From Paraburkholderia panacisoli (GTDB lineage Bacteria; Pseudomonadota; Gammaproteobacteria; Burkholderiales; Burkholderiaceae), in NCBI RefSeq assembly GCF_008369935.1, contig NZ_VTUZ01000052.1:1-62832 (forward strand): a stretch of 62,832 nucleotides of DNA. Reading direction: 5' to 3'. Positions within the stretch are counted from its first letter, which is position 1. The number at the start of each line of letters is the position of its first letter. The notes beneath the pieces are model-generated. The model had not been told where the DNA came from and searched no databases. It saw only the letters and a list, made by a program, of their open reading frames with translations. Shown here in pieces: positions 1-8,791 of this stretch. The position numbers and the translations under genes are program-made.

Positions 1-72
1 GGACCGTGAAACGACTCTACGCCGATGATAGTGCGGATTGCCCGTGTGAAAGTAGGTAATCGTCAGGCTCCC
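1..72 (+). rRNA. rrf: 5S ribosomal RNA, 3' end (partial)
   Basis: The first ~72 bases match the 3' half of a beta-proteobacterial 5S rRNA, including the conserved GATGATAGTG and GTGTGAAAGTAGG segments and the CGTCAGGCTC end. The 5' half lies left of the window. It is the last gene of an rRNA operon and is followed directly by a strong terminator. Confidence 0.88.
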
Positions 73-83
73 CCGCAGTGAAC

Positions 84-120
84 AGAAACCCCACCCCCAA
101 AAGGTGGGGTTTCTGCGTTT
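84..120 (+). terminator. Rho-independent terminator of the rRNA operon
   Basis: Inverted repeat with arms AGAAACCCCACC (84-95) and GGTGGGGTTTCT (103-114) around a 7-base loop, followed by GCGTTT. It sits 12 bases after the 5S end, as expected for an rRNA operon terminator. Confidence 0.9.
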
Positions 121-255
121 GGGACGCCGCATAATAGTCGAAAAATCCAGCGACGAATCAGTGCTGAATCGCTGCTTGCCAAAGTAGCTGAATACAGCCA
201 CTCAACCACACGCAAGCGAGCCAATCCAACAGCTCATCACGTGTGGCGCCATCGT

Positions 256-1848
256 TCAATAGCCTAGTGCGCAACCGTCCTTCCGATGATCCGACGCACC
301 CAATAGCGTGCCGTTTTCCCAATCGACCCAAATGGCCTGAGAACCGCCGATAGGCGAGCCTGGCCTGACAAGCTTGAATCCACGCTGCGTCAGTGCCGCG
401 CATACTTCGACAGGCATTTGTCCTTCCACCTCGACGGTATTCGTGCCTGGCCGAGGAAATATTCGCGGCAATTGCATCGCCGACTGCATGTCCATGCCGT
501 AATGAAGAACCTTTGACAGAAAGTGCGCGTGGCCCATGGCCTGGTAGTGCCCGCCCATCACGCCGAAGCTCATTTGCACGCGGCCACCTTTCGTTACCAT
601 GCCGGGAATGATCGTATGCATCGGCCGCTTATGCGGTCCAATCGCATTGGGATGTCCCTTTTCCAGCGAGAAGCTTTGACCGCGGTTATGCAGAAGTACT
701 CCCGACTTCGGCGCCATCAGACCACTGCCGAACGGGTGAAACAACGAGTTGATAAAGCTCGCGCAGTTGCGGTCGCGATCAACTACCGTGATGTACACCG
801 TGTCCTTGTGTTCGGCGGTACTAAAAGCAGGCAGCTCGGTCAATGCACGATCAAGGTCGATCTGCTCGCGTAACTTGTCGGCCAATTCGTCTGAAAGCAG
901 CCATTCGGCATCGGGTTTTCCATCGCGCGGATCGCCCAGAAAAGCGTCTCGAACCGAATAGGCAAGCCTCGCTGCTTCGACTTCACGATGTATGCGATCG
1001 ACGTTGAGCGGATGTCCACCGGCGTCGAATTTCTGCAGAATCTTCAGCAGCATGAGTGCAATGATCCCCTGGCCGCTCGGAGGGCACTCGACGACTTCGT
1101 ATCCCTGAAACGTCGAGCGGATCGGCGTCACGTAATCGCCGTGGTAGCCCGCGAAATCATCCAGCGAATGAAGGCCGCCATTGCGTTGCAGGTGGCCGAC
1201 GATATCGGCGGCGATCTCACCACGATAGAACGCATCGCGGCCGCCCTCGGCGATCGCGCGCAATGTATTCGCGAGAAGCGGCTGACGATGGCTCGTGCCA
1301 GCCAGCGGCGCGGCGCCGTCGACCAGCATCGCTGCGCGAGCGTTGGCGTCCCGGGCGAGCAGTGGCACTTCACTGTTCCAGTCCGCCGCCGTTCGCGGCG
1401 CAACGGCGTAACCTTGTTCGGCATAGCGAATGGCAGGCGCCAGTACCTCGGCGAGCGAGCGCCGGCCATGGTCGCGGTGCAAGGTAGTCCACGCGTGTAC
1501 TGCGCCCGGCACGGTCACCGCGTGCGCTGAGTGTCGTTCGATTGCGTTGACGCCGAGCGCTTGCAACTTCTCCGCCGACGCAGCCGCGGGCGCCCAGCCG
1601 GCGCCGTTATAGGCAACGATGTCGTCCGTGCCGCCTCGGGAATACAGGGCGAAGCAATCTCCGCCGACGCCAGTCGAACCCGGTTCCACCACGCATTGGA
1701 CCGCGCACGCGGCAATCGCGGCGTCCATCGCATTGCCGCCTGCTTCGAGCGTGTTGATGGCCACCATCGTGGCAAGCGGATGTGAAGTTGCAGCCATGCC
1801 GTTGCGGGCGACAACCAGAGAGCGGCCAGGGGCCTCAAAATCGCGCAT
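256..1848 (-). CDS. ggt: Gamma-glutamyltransferase family protein (leaderless)
   Basis: 530-residue member of the gamma-glutamyltransferase (Ntn-hydrolase) family, which cleaves the gamma-glutamyl bond of glutathione and related compounds. The N-terminal block ATSHPLAT...GGNAMDAAIA and the PGSTGVGGDCF segment are typical. Thr350, in KDTVY, aligns with the nucleophile exposed by autocleavage, and GSGLMAPKSGVLLHN follows as in known enzymes. No signal peptide is visible, so a cytoplasmic location is inferred, unlike periplasmic E. coli Ggt. It is the last gene of a minus-strand run with an amino-acid ABC transporter, 158 bases after the ATPase gene, which suggests imported gamma-glutamyl compounds are processed inside the cell. 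No strong ribosome-binding site precedes the start. Confidence 0.88.
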   Translation of the reverse strand: MRDFEAPGRSLVVARNGMAATSHPLATMVAINTLEAGGNAMDAAIAACAVQCVVEPGSTGVGGDCFALYSRGGTDDIVAYNGAGWAPAAASAEKLQALGVNAIERHSAHAVTVPGAVHAWTTLHRDHGRRSLAEVLAPAIRYAEQGYAVAPRTAADWNSEVPLLARDANARAAMLVDGAAPLAGTSHRQPLLANTLRAIAEGGRDAFYRGEIAADIVGHLQRNGGLHSLDDFAGYHGDYVTPIRSTFQGYEVVECPPSGQGIIALMLLKILQKFDAGGHPLNVDRIHREVEAARLAYSVRDAFLGDPRDGKPDAEWLLSDELADKLREQIDLDRALTELPAFSTAEHKDTVYITVVDRDRNCASFINSLFHPFGSGLMAPKSGVLLHNRGQSFSLEKGHPNAIGPHKRPMHTIIPGMVTKGGRVQMSFGVMGGHYQAMGHAHFLSKVLHYGMDMQSAMQLPRIFPRPGTNTVEVEGQMPVEVCAALTQRGFKLVRPGSPIGGSQAIWVDWENGTLLGASDHRKDGCALGY

Positions 1849-2006
1849 GAATTGTGTTCTTGTCAGTGTGAGAAACGAGCCAACGCGCCGCAGCCTTTAG
1901 CTTTTGCGTCTGATGTCCCGTTCGGTGGAATGGACTTTCGGGAATTGCGCCGTTTGCCGCCCGCAACGTCGGTGGGATCGCGGCGCATCATCGACCCTGT
2001 TGACGG

Positions 2007-2819
2007 TTACGTCGGCTGCAAGCTTACGGGCGCCTCCAGCGGTTCGAACATCCTGCGCAAGAAGGCCCGTGTACGTGGATGTTCAGGCGCGGTGAAGATC
2101 CGCTCCGGCGGTCCCTGCTCGATCAGTTCACCTTGATCGAGCACGACCACACGGTGTGCGACCTCACGCGCAAAACCCATCTCGTGCGTCACGACGATCA
2201 TCGTCATGCCGTCGCTGGCTAACTCCTTCATGACCTGCAGTACTTCGCCGACAGTCTCCGGGTCCAATGCGCTCGTGGGTTCGTCGAACAGCAGGACCTT
2301 GGGTTGCATCGCCAACGCGCGCGCGATGGCGACGCGTTGCTGCTGGCCGCCGGACAACTGCGATGGATAGTGGTCGGCCCTGTCCGCGAGACCCACGCGT
2401 GATAGCAGCTTGTTTGCCTGGGCGATCGCATCGGCACGGGACATCTTCAATACGTGGATGGGCGCCTCGATGATATTTTCGATCGCGGTCATGTGGGGAA
2501 ACAGATTGAAGCGCTGGAACACCATGCCGATATCCCGGCGCTTGCGCGCAATCTCGCGCCCGGAGTCGGGTGCGAGACTCCCGTCCGCGCGCTCGACGTA
2601 GCCGAGGGTATGTCCATTAACCCGGACGCGGCCGCTTTCAAATGTTTCGAGTAGATTGAGGCACCGGATGAAAGTCGTCTTTCCGGAGCCGGACGCGCCG
2701 ATCAGCACGACCACTTCGCCCTTCGATACCTTCAATGAAATGCCGTTGAGGATCTTGTTGGCGCCAAAAGACTTATGGATCTCCGACGCTTCGATGATCA
2801 CTTCATCTTGATTATTCAC
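2007..2819 (-). CDS. Polar amino-acid ABC transporter, ATP-binding protein
   Basis: 270-residue ATPase of the HisP/GlnQ (PAAT) family that powers uptake of a polar amino acid or derivative. Walker A GASGSGKTT lies at residues 41-49, the signature LSGGQQQR at 155-162, Walker B VLLFDE at 175-180 and the switch histidine at 212. All nucleotide-binding residues are present, so it should be active. Its start lies one base after the permease stop, which indicates translational coupling. The substrate cannot be read from the ATPase; the adjacent gamma-glutamyltransferase points to a gamma-glutamyl compound, which is inference. Confidence 0.93.
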   Translation of the reverse strand: MNNQDEVIIEASEIHKSFGANKILNGISLKVSKGEVVVLIGASGSGKTTFIRCLNLLETFESGRVRVNGHTLGYVERADGSLAPDSGREIARKRRDIGMVFQRFNLFPHMTAIENIIEAPIHVLKMSRADAIAQANKLLSRVGLADRADHYPSQLSGGQQQRVAIARALAMQPKVLLFDEPTSALDPETVGEVLQVMKELASDGMTMIVVTHEMGFAREVAHRVVVLDQGELIEQGPPERIFTAPEHPRTRAFLRRMFEPLEAPVSLQPT

Positions 2820-2820
2820 G

Positions 2821-3588
2821 TCAGCGTCCCCGCAGCATTTTCATTGTTTGCAATCCGAACATGCGGCCGCCCGAACTCGCGCGCTGTTCACTGCGGCCGT
2901 AGTGCGACTCGAGCCAGCGCTGGAAAAAGCCCCACACTGTAGTCAGCAGCAGGAAATAGATCGCCAGTACGAGGTACAACTCGAACACGCGGAAATTCAC
3001 CGAGGTGATCATCTGCGTGCTCAGCATGAGTTCCTGCACTCCGATCACGCTGACGAGCGTCGTGTTCTTCAGCATGACGTTGAACTCGTTTCCCATCGGC
3101 GGAATGATCACGCGCAGCGCCTGCGGCAACACGATGCGTCTCATCAGAAGCGGCGTCGTCATGCCGAGCGAGCGCGAAGCCTCGTACTGTCCGCGATCCA
3201 CCGCCCCGAGGCCGGCGCGAATGATTTCGGCCATATAAGCTGCCGAGTTCATACCCAATGCCAGTACCGCAGCATGGATGTTCGCGGGAAGCGTGAACGG
3301 GCCGAAAGCAAGGTCATGAAAGCGGAAGATATTAGCGGCCGCAAACGCCGTGTACAGGAAGACAATCTGTACGAGCAACGGAGTGCCGCGAATCATCCAG
3401 ATGTAGAAGCGCGCAATGCATTGCAAGGGCAGCTTCGACGACAACCGCATCAGCGCGACGCATAGTCCAAGGACCACGCCTAGCAATACGGCCAGTACGC
3501 TGATACTGCAGGTCAGCCACAGTCCGTGGAGATACGTCGAACTCGGTGTCAAAAGGAATTGACGAAAAATTTCCCAACTGAAATTCAT
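2821..3588 (-). CDS. Polar amino-acid ABC transporter, permease
   Basis: 255-residue inner-membrane permease of the HisM/GlnP type. Hydrophobic segments span residues 15-45 and continue to about residue 225. The EAA-loop region GLGAVDRGQYEASRSLGM, which docks the ATPase, is present, as are the family blocks IRGTPLLVQI and LPQALRVIIPPMGNEF. It is the only permease in this operon, so it probably acts as a homodimer. It lies between the binding-protein gene (15 bases upstream) and the ATPase gene (one base downstream). Confidence 0.92.
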   Translation of the reverse strand: MNFSWEIFRQFLLTPSSTYLHGLWLTCSISVLAVLLGVVLGLCVALMRLSSKLPLQCIARFYIWMIRGTPLLVQIVFLYTAFAAANIFRFHDLAFGPFTLPANIHAAVLALGMNSAAYMAEIIRAGLGAVDRGQYEASRSLGMTTPLLMRRIVLPQALRVIIPPMGNEFNVMLKNTTLVSVIGVQELMLSTQMITSVNFRVFELYLVLAIYFLLLTTVWGFFQRWLESHYGRSEQRASSGGRMFGLQTMKMLRGR

Positions 3589-3603
3589 GGCGTCGTTCCA
3601 CGT

Positions 3604-4422
3604 TTAGAAGCGGTCGTTTTCGAGCTTCCACTTTTTCAGTAGCTGCGTGTAGCGGTCGCTATGCACGAGGTCGACGACGGCCTGTTTGACAGCGTTGCTC
3701 AACGGCTCGTCTTTTCGTGCGCCGATTCCTGTCGGAATGCGATTGAAGGAAGGGATTGCTTCCTGGAACGTGTCGCCGGTGACGCTTCGGAAGTGCGCGG
3801 CGCTTTCCGCAGTCGTGCCATACGCGTCGACTTGCTGCAGGCGGAATGCCTGAAACGCATCGGCATCCTGGCCGTACACGACGATGTTCATCGGCGGTTT
3901 GCCTGCCGCGGTGAGTGCTGCATTCTCTTTTTCAAGCAGGCTCCGAATGGTCGATCCGTTGATCACGGCAACTTTCATACCCGAGAGATCGGCTAGCGCC
4001 TTGATGTTTTTCGGGTTCCCGTGCGGCACCAGAATCGACTGACTGGAGTACATATAGTCGATGATGTCGATCACTTCGCGACGTTCCGGCTTGTCGAAAA
4101 GCTGGCTGATGATCAGATCGCACTGATGTGCCTTCAGCGCCGGAATCATGCCGCTGAACGGCACGATCCGCCACTCGATTTTCAGGTTGCCCAGCGACTT
4201 CGCGACGTCTTGAGCGACATCGACGGAAAACCCCTGCGGACGTTGCTGTTCGTCGTATGAAGCGAGAGGTGGCGCGTCCATGCTCGAACAGTAAGTGAGC
4301 GTGTGATCCTGCAAAAGGCCGAGTGGCGGAGCATCGGCGGCACTCGCCCCGGTTTGCAGCAAGGACGCCAGCCCAATAAGAAGGAATGCGAAACGAACCC
4401 GCGTAGTTTGACGACCCGACAT
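3604..4422 (-). CDS. Polar amino-acid ABC transporter, periplasmic binding protein
   Basis: 272-residue SBP_bac_3 family protein that captures the substrate in the periplasm. The start at 4422 was chosen over an upstream in-frame one (4530) because AGGAG precedes it and it begins a good signal peptide (RVRFAFLLIGLASLLQTGASA, cleaved about residue 28). The mature part carries the usual YDEQQRPQGFSVDVA and CDLIISQLFDKPERR segments. It is first of the transport genes and follows the GntR regulator gene by 82 bases on the same strand. The substrate is unknown. Confidence 0.88.
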   Translation of the reverse strand: MSGRQTTRVRFAFLLIGLASLLQTGASAADAPPLGLLQDHTLTYCSSMDAPPLASYDEQQRPQGFSVDVAQDVAKSLGNLKIEWRIVPFSGMIPALKAHQCDLIISQLFDKPERREVIDIIDYMYSSQSILVPHGNPKNIKALADLSGMKVAVINGSTIRSLLEKENAALTAAGKPPMNIVVYGQDADAFQAFRLQQVDAYGTTAESAAHFRSVTGDTFQEAIPSFNRIPTGIGARKDEPLSNAVKQAVVDLVHSDRYTQLLKKWKLENDRF

Positions 4423-4504
4423 AGACGTGCTCCTATCGTAATGACATGATGCAACTACAGACCAAAGCCTGCGCTGAGTATGAAATCCATGGGTAAGGAG
4501 AGGC

Positions 4505-5164
4505 TCATGTGCCAGGCGGCGAGCCTTCAATAAATGCGATCAGGCGCGACACGGTGGACGACGCATGTTCTTGCAGAACCTTCTCGGCCAGTACTGGATC
4601 GCGTGTACGCAGCGCATCGAGAAGTTCCTGATGCGCTTCGCGCGCCTTGCGCCGTCTGGATGTTGTCTGTTCCACCCAGAGCCGCATGGGCCCTTCGATC
4701 AACGTGTAGAGCGATGCGATTTCCCGGGTCAGGCGCGGACGCCCGCTGATGCTGCACAAGTATTGATGAAACGCGCAGTGGCGCTGAACCCATAGTTCAG
4801 TGTTGTCGACGCATACGTCCATGTCGTCCAGCAGGCGTTCGAGAGTCGACAGATGCGCGTCGGTGCAGCGCGGAGCTGCGATACGGATTGCCAGACCTTC
4901 GAGCGCCGCACGCATGTCGAAGATGTCGCGCAGCTCGTCGATGTCGAGCCCTTTGACGATCGCCCCGCGATTGGGACGAAGAATGACGAGCCCTTCGCTG
5001 TGCAGCCGGCGAAGCGCTTCGCGCACAGGCATGCGGCTCATCGATAATTCCGCGCCGATGCTTTCCGCGACGATGCGTTGCCCCGTCGTGAATCGGCCCT
5101 GGCAAATTGCGTCGAACAGGTAGCGATACGCTTCCTCTTCTGCAGTCACTACGGGAGTTGACAT
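4505..5164 (-). CDS. GntR-family (FCD) transcriptional regulator
   Basis: 219-residue regulator with an N-terminal winged helix (residues 8-75, including SMSRMPVREALRRL and GLVILRPNRGAIV) and a C-terminal all-helical FCD effector-binding domain (from about 85; DIFDMRAALEGLAIRIAA). FCD regulators usually sense a small organic acid or amino acid and autoregulate. It is co-oriented with and directly upstream of the amino-acid ABC/gamma-glutamyltransferase genes and probably controls them. An inverted repeat 59-78 bases upstream of its start (5223-5242) is a candidate operator. Confidence 0.9.
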   Translation of the reverse strand: MSTPVVTAEEEAYRYLFDAICQGRFTTGQRIVAESIGAELSMSRMPVREALRRLHSEGLVILRPNRGAIVKGLDIDELRDIFDMRAALEGLAIRIAAPRCTDAHLSTLERLLDDMDVCVDNTELWVQRHCAFHQYLCSISGRPRLTREIASLYTLIEGPMRLWVEQTTSRRRKAREAHQELLDALRTRDPVLAEKVLQEHASSTVSRLIAFIEGSPPGT

Positions 5165-5222
5165 TGAATTCTATGAGTTAGATCAGCGCCTGGTGTGCCT
5201 ACCGTTTGCGCAGTCTACCGTG

Positions 5223-5242
5223 ATTGGATTTTTGTATCCAAT
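5223..5242 (-). promoter_or_regulatory. Candidate operator dyad upstream of the FCD regulator gene
   Basis: Perfect inverted repeat ATTGGAT-N6-ATCCAAT inside an AT-rich stretch between the regulator gene and the dehydrogenase gene. FCD/GntR proteins typically bind short dyads of this kind near their own promoter. The binding assignment is inference. Confidence 0.4.
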
Positions 5243-5350
5243 TTTTCAAAATAAATACGCGCACGGCGGCTAGCGAGAGTCGGTTCGCATAGACCGCGCT
5301 AGGGAAAGCACCAAGTTTCGCGTCAACAGGAGCTTCAGCGCGTGTCGACG

Positions 5351-5380
5351 GACGGAGCGGGGATTAACCGCCGCTCCGTC
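5351..5380. terminator. Candidate terminator hairpin after the D-amino-acid dehydrogenase gene
   Basis: Perfect 10-bp stem GACGGAGCGG / CCGCTCCGTC around a 10-base loop, 22 bases past the stop codon of the minus-strand gene ending at 5403. There is no U-tract, so it may be Rho-assisted or only stabilise the transcript. Confidence 0.4.
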
Positions 5381-5402
5381 GTCAAGACGAACTGTCCGCC
5401 TA

Positions 5403-6641
5403 TTAGAAACGCTCGGGACGAAACGGACGCACGTCCGTGAACGGCGTGGCACCCGTCATCATTTCCGCCAGCAGACGTCCCGTGACGGGGCCGAGCGTCA
5501 GGCCGTGATGGTTGTGTCCGAAGGAGAACCAGAGCCCGCGATGGCGAGGCGCGCGCCCGATCACCGGCCGCATATCGGGCGTGCAGGGACGCCGCCCGAG
5601 CCAGGGCTGCTCGTCCAGACGCTCGCCCAGGCCGAATAGCGGCTTGGCGATGCGTTCGGCGCGCTCGAGTTGAATCGGAGAGGGCGCGGCATCACGCCTC
5701 GCGATCTCGACACCGGTGGTCAGCCGCAAACCGGCTCGCATCGGCGCGATCACGTAGCCTTCTTCAGTATCGACCACGGGCACTGACAAGACAGCCTGGG
5801 TCGGCCGATAGTGCATGTGATAGCCGCGCTTCGCACGCAGCGGAATGCGATAGCCGAGCGGCTCGAATACCGTATCCGACCACGGCCCGAGCGCGACCAC
5901 CACTTCCTTCGCGCTGATTTCTCCGGCGCTGGTCTGAACGGTCCACGCCTCGCCTTGCGCGCGCAGCGTGGCTGCATCGCCGGTCAGCAGTGTGCCGCCT
6001 GTCTGTTCAAAGAGGCGTGCATACCCCTTCGTCAACGCGCCGGGATCGGAGATGCTCTTCGGGTCCTGCCAGTGCAATGCGCCGCAAAAGCCCGCTCCAA
6101 TACCCGGTTCTTTCGTGCGCAACGCCGTCGCATCGAGGGGCGTCACGCGCAGGCCGTGCTCGCGCACCGCGGCTTCGGCCGCCGCCGCTTGCTGATCCAA
6201 CTCGCTGCGCGTGCGAAAGGCTTCGATCCAGCCGCCGTCGTGCGCGAGCTGTTCAAGACCCGCGCGCGCGATCAGCGCATCGTGTTCGGCGACGCTTTGC
6301 CGGATCAACGGCAACATGTCGCGCGCCGCCATCGCGAGCCGCTCCGGAGACGATTCCCACCAGAAACGGCCCAGCCATCCGGCGAACGCGGGAAGTGCGC
6401 GGTAATCCCAGTAGAGATCGGTCGATTGATTGCGCGCGTAGCGCAGCAGCGTGCCGAGCCGGCGCGGAAAACCGTATGGCACGATCGACGAACTCTCGAT
6501 CAGCCCCGCGTTGCCAAAACTGGTTTCCTCACCGGGCCCGCGCCGATCGACCAGCGCGACGCGTCGTCCGCGATCCTGCAAATGCAGCGCGGACGACACG
6601 CCGACAATGCCGGCACCCAATACGATTACATCGAAATCCAT
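5403..6641 (-). CDS. FAD-dependent D-amino-acid dehydrogenase (DadA/DauA-like)
   Basis: 412-residue DAO-fold flavoprotein, a candidate to oxidise D-amino acids to 2-oxo acids and pass electrons to the respiratory chain. The FAD Rossmann motif VLGAGIVGVSSAL is at residues 7-19. ETSFGNAGLI matches the DadA-type substrate/FAD segment, and GYHMHYRPT and the C-terminal FGHNHHGLTLGP also match DadA. It is downstream of a periplasmic amino-acid-binding protein gene on the same strand, and divergent from a DauB-like reductase and DauR-like regulator. By analogy with the Pseudomonas dauBAR system, D-arginine or another D-amino acid is a plausible substrate, but the sequence does not fix it. Confidence 0.85.
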   Translation of the reverse strand: MDFDVIVLGAGIVGVSSALHLQDRGRRVALVDRRGPGEETSFGNAGLIESSSIVPYGFPRRLGTLLRYARNQSTDLYWDYRALPAFAGWLGRFWWESSPERLAMAARDMLPLIRQSVAEHDALIARAGLEQLAHDGGWIEAFRTRSELDQQAAAAEAAVREHGLRVTPLDATALRTKEPGIGAGFCGALHWQDPKSISDPGALTKGYARLFEQTGGTLLTGDAATLRAQGEAWTVQTSAGEISAKEVVVALGPWSDTVFEPLGYRIPLRAKRGYHMHYRPTQAVLSVPVVDTEEGYVIAPMRAGLRLTTGVEIARRDAAPSPIQLERAERIAKPLFGLGERLDEQPWLGRRPCTPDMRPVIGRAPRHRGLWFSFGHNHHGLTLGPVTGRLLAEMMTGATPFTDVRPFRPERF

Positions 6642-6707
6642 AGACTGGTTCTGCCTCGCGCACCGGTTCGCGCGTGATGGACCTGTGGCTCACGGCCCGG
6701 GAGTCGC

Positions 6708-7496
6708 TTACTTCGCGATGATGTCGCGCTTGAAGTACTTGATCGACAGCTTGCTCAGTGTGCCGTCCTTTTTCAGCTCGTCGAGCGCGGTGTCGATCTT
6801 CGCGCCCAGCGCCTTGTCGCCTTTGCGCAGCCCGAAGCCGGTGCCCTCGCCGAGGGTCGCCGGATCTTTCAGCGGCTCGCCGACGATCATATAGTCATGC
6901 CCGGCCGGCTTGTCGAGAAAACCTTCCTGGACCGTCTGCGCTTCCTGCACCGCAGCGTCGAGGCGGCCCGCCGTGAGATCGGCATACACCTGATCCTGGT
7001 CCTGATACGACACGACCGACACGCCCGCATTCGCCCAGTGCTGCTTGAGGAAGTCTTCCTGCGACGACCCCTGCAATACGCCGACGCGCTTGCCCTGCAG
7101 GCTCTTCACGTCAGGCAGCAGCGGCGAGCCATGCTTGACCACCATCACGATCGGCACGACGTAGATCGGCGGGGTGAAGTCGATGCTTTGTTTGCGTTTG
7201 GACGTGATGTTCATCGCCGAATTGATCACGTCGAACTTGCGCGCTTGCAACGCGGGAATCAGGCCGTCGAACGAATTTTCCACCCACACGCACTTCACGC
7301 CCAGCTTCGCGCAGACGGCGTTGCCGACGTCCACGTCGAAGCCCTGCAACTGCCCGGTCGGCGACTTGCTCTCGAACGGGGGATACGCGGCCTCGATACC
7401 GAAACGCAAGCTGCCGGCGGTTTCGGCGTTGGCTGCGCCGGTCGCGCAGAACAGGGCGGCAGCAAGGCAAACAGAAAGCGGGAGCTTGAGAATCAT
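6708..7496 (-). CDS. Periplasmic polar amino-acid-binding protein
   Basis: 262-residue SBP_bac_3 protein of the Lys/Arg/Orn/His-binding type. The start at 7496 gives a clean signal peptide (MILKLPLSVCLAAALFC..., cleaved after ANA near residue 23); a longer in-frame extension to 7631 would bury it. The mature part has FGIEAAYPPFESKSPTGQL and the basic-amino-acid-binder hallmarks FDGLIPALQARKFD and GSSQEDFLK. No ABC permease or ATPase gene is adjacent, so it must share a transporter encoded elsewhere. It lies 66 bases upstream of the D-amino-acid dehydrogenase gene, probably in one operon. Confidence 0.9.
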   Translation of the reverse strand: MILKLPLSVCLAAALFCATGAANAETAGSLRFGIEAAYPPFESKSPTGQLQGFDVDVGNAVCAKLGVKCVWVENSFDGLIPALQARKFDVINSAMNITSKRKQSIDFTPPIYVVPIVMVVKHGSPLLPDVKSLQGKRVGVLQGSSQEDFLKQHWANAGVSVVSYQDQDQVYADLTAGRLDAAVQEAQTVQEGFLDKPAGHDYMIVGEPLKDPATLGEGTGFGLRKGDKALGAKIDTALDELKKDGTLSKLSIKYFKRDIIAK

Positions 7497-7591
7497 GATG
7501 GGTCCGGGCGTAGTTGAGGTCGCAAAAAGGGGCCAAGTGAAACAGCCGGAGGCCGGCGCGAAGCCATTGCATGGACGCCGTCCGGACGCTG

Positions 7592-7664
7592 TTCTGGAAC
7601 ATGAGTCTATTCTGGACCGGGATAATTGCAAGGCATTTCAAAAAAAATAATCCAGACTGGACTT
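7592..7664. promoter_or_regulatory. Candidate operator region between divergent D-amino-acid genes
   Basis: The 224-base divergent intergenic region (7497-7720) holds three direct copies of CTGGA, at 7594-7598, 7612-7616 and 7657-7661. The last forms an 11-base palindrome TCCAGACTGGA (7651-7661). The surrounding DNA is AT-rich, including an A8 run at 7640-7647, as in a promoter. The DauR-like protein encoded downstream is the obvious candidate binder. Confidence 0.35.
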
Positions 7665-7720
7665 TAAATTTAGAATTGAGCCACCGCCGGACCTCTGGCA
7701 CCGACTTGGAGAGCACACGC

Positions 7721-8698
7721 ATGAGCCACAGCGAAACGACCACCCCGCTAATCGTCCAGCAGGACACGGTGCGCAGCGCACTGCCTGAACTGGACGTGCG
7801 CCGCGCGCTCACGGAGATGTTCCGCGCGCTCCTCGGCGAGCAGGCGGTGCAGCCGCCGCAAAGCCTGACGCTGTTTCCCGCGAACGCGGGCGATTTCATC
7901 ACGTACCTTGGCGCGATCGCCGACGCCAAGGTGTTCGGCGCGAAGTTGTCGCCGTACATCGTCACGGACTCGAAGCCGATCATCACCGCGTGGACCGCGC
8001 TGATGTCGATGGAGACCGGCCAGCCGCTGATGTGGTGCGACGCGGGCCTGCTCACCGTCGAGCGCACCGCCGGTGCTACCGCGCTCGCGGTCGAGCATCT
8101 AGCGGCGCCCGGCGCGCGCCGGCTTGCGATCGTCGGCGCAGGGGCAGTGGGCCAAGCGCATCTGCGTCACATCGCGCCGTTGCGGCCGTGGGATTCGATT
8201 CACGTCTTCTCGCCCGGCCTGCACGGCAGCGAAGCACAGCGTGCCGCCGTGACCGCGCTGGACCCGCGCGTCACCGTCAGCGCGACGCTCGAAGACTGCG
8301 TGCGTGACGCAGACGTGGTGGCGTTGTGCACGTCGTCCGGCACGCCGATTCTGAGCGAAGGCATGCTGACCAGGCCGGCATTGATCACGTCGATCAGCAC
8401 CAACGTTGCGAACGCGCATGAAATCCCGCCCGCGTGGTTGCCGCAGATGGATGTGTATTGCGACTACCGGCGCACCACGCCCGCCAGCGCCGGAGAAATG
8501 AAGCTGGCGGCCGAACTGCACGGCTGGTCCCCGCAGAACGTGGTGGCGGACCTGCCCGAGCTGGTGGGCGGCAACGCGAATCGGCCGTCGTACCGGCGGC
8601 ACGCGTTTTTCCGTTCGATCGGACTCGGCCTCGAAGACGTGGCGATCGCGTACGAACTGTTTCGATATCTGAGCGCCCGACACCCCGTGGCAGAATAG
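7721..8698 (+). CDS. Ornithine cyclodeaminase/mu-crystallin family reductase (DauB-like)
   Basis: 325-residue NAD(P)-dependent enzyme of the OCD/mu-crystallin family, which includes ornithine cyclodeaminase, alanine dehydrogenase, 1-pyrroline-2-carboxylate reductase and the imino-arginine reductase DauB. The dinucleotide motif GAGAVGQ is at residues 139-145 and FGAKLSPYIV is a typical substrate-side segment. The ATG at 7721 is preceded by TTGGAGAGC, which decides it over an upstream in-frame start at 7571. Divergent from the D-amino-acid dehydrogenase operon and followed by the DauR-like gene, it probably reduces an imino acid to the L-amino acid, completing D-to-L conversion. That pairing is inference from Pseudomonas dauBAR. 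Confidence 0.82.
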   Translation: MSHSETTTPLIVQQDTVRSALPELDVRRALTEMFRALLGEQAVQPPQSLTLFPANAGDFITYLGAIADAKVFGAKLSPYIVTDSKPIITAWTALMSMETGQPLMWCDAGLLTVERTAGATALAVEHLAAPGARRLAIVGAGAVGQAHLRHIAPLRPWDSIHVFSPGLHGSEAQRAAVTALDPRVTVSATLEDCVRDADVVALCTSSGTPILSEGMLTRPALITSISTNVANAHEIPPAWLPQMDVYCDYRRTTPASAGEMKLAAELHGWSPQNVVADLPELVGGNANRPSYRRHAFFRSIGLGLEDVAIAYELFRYLSARHPVAE

Positions 8699-8791
8699 TA
8701 CGGACCCATGGTGACGGCATCCCAGGCATCCCGCATATCGCGGCTAGCCCATGCTGGCGCTTGCCGCCACCCCGCAACCTTCCCCGACTCC

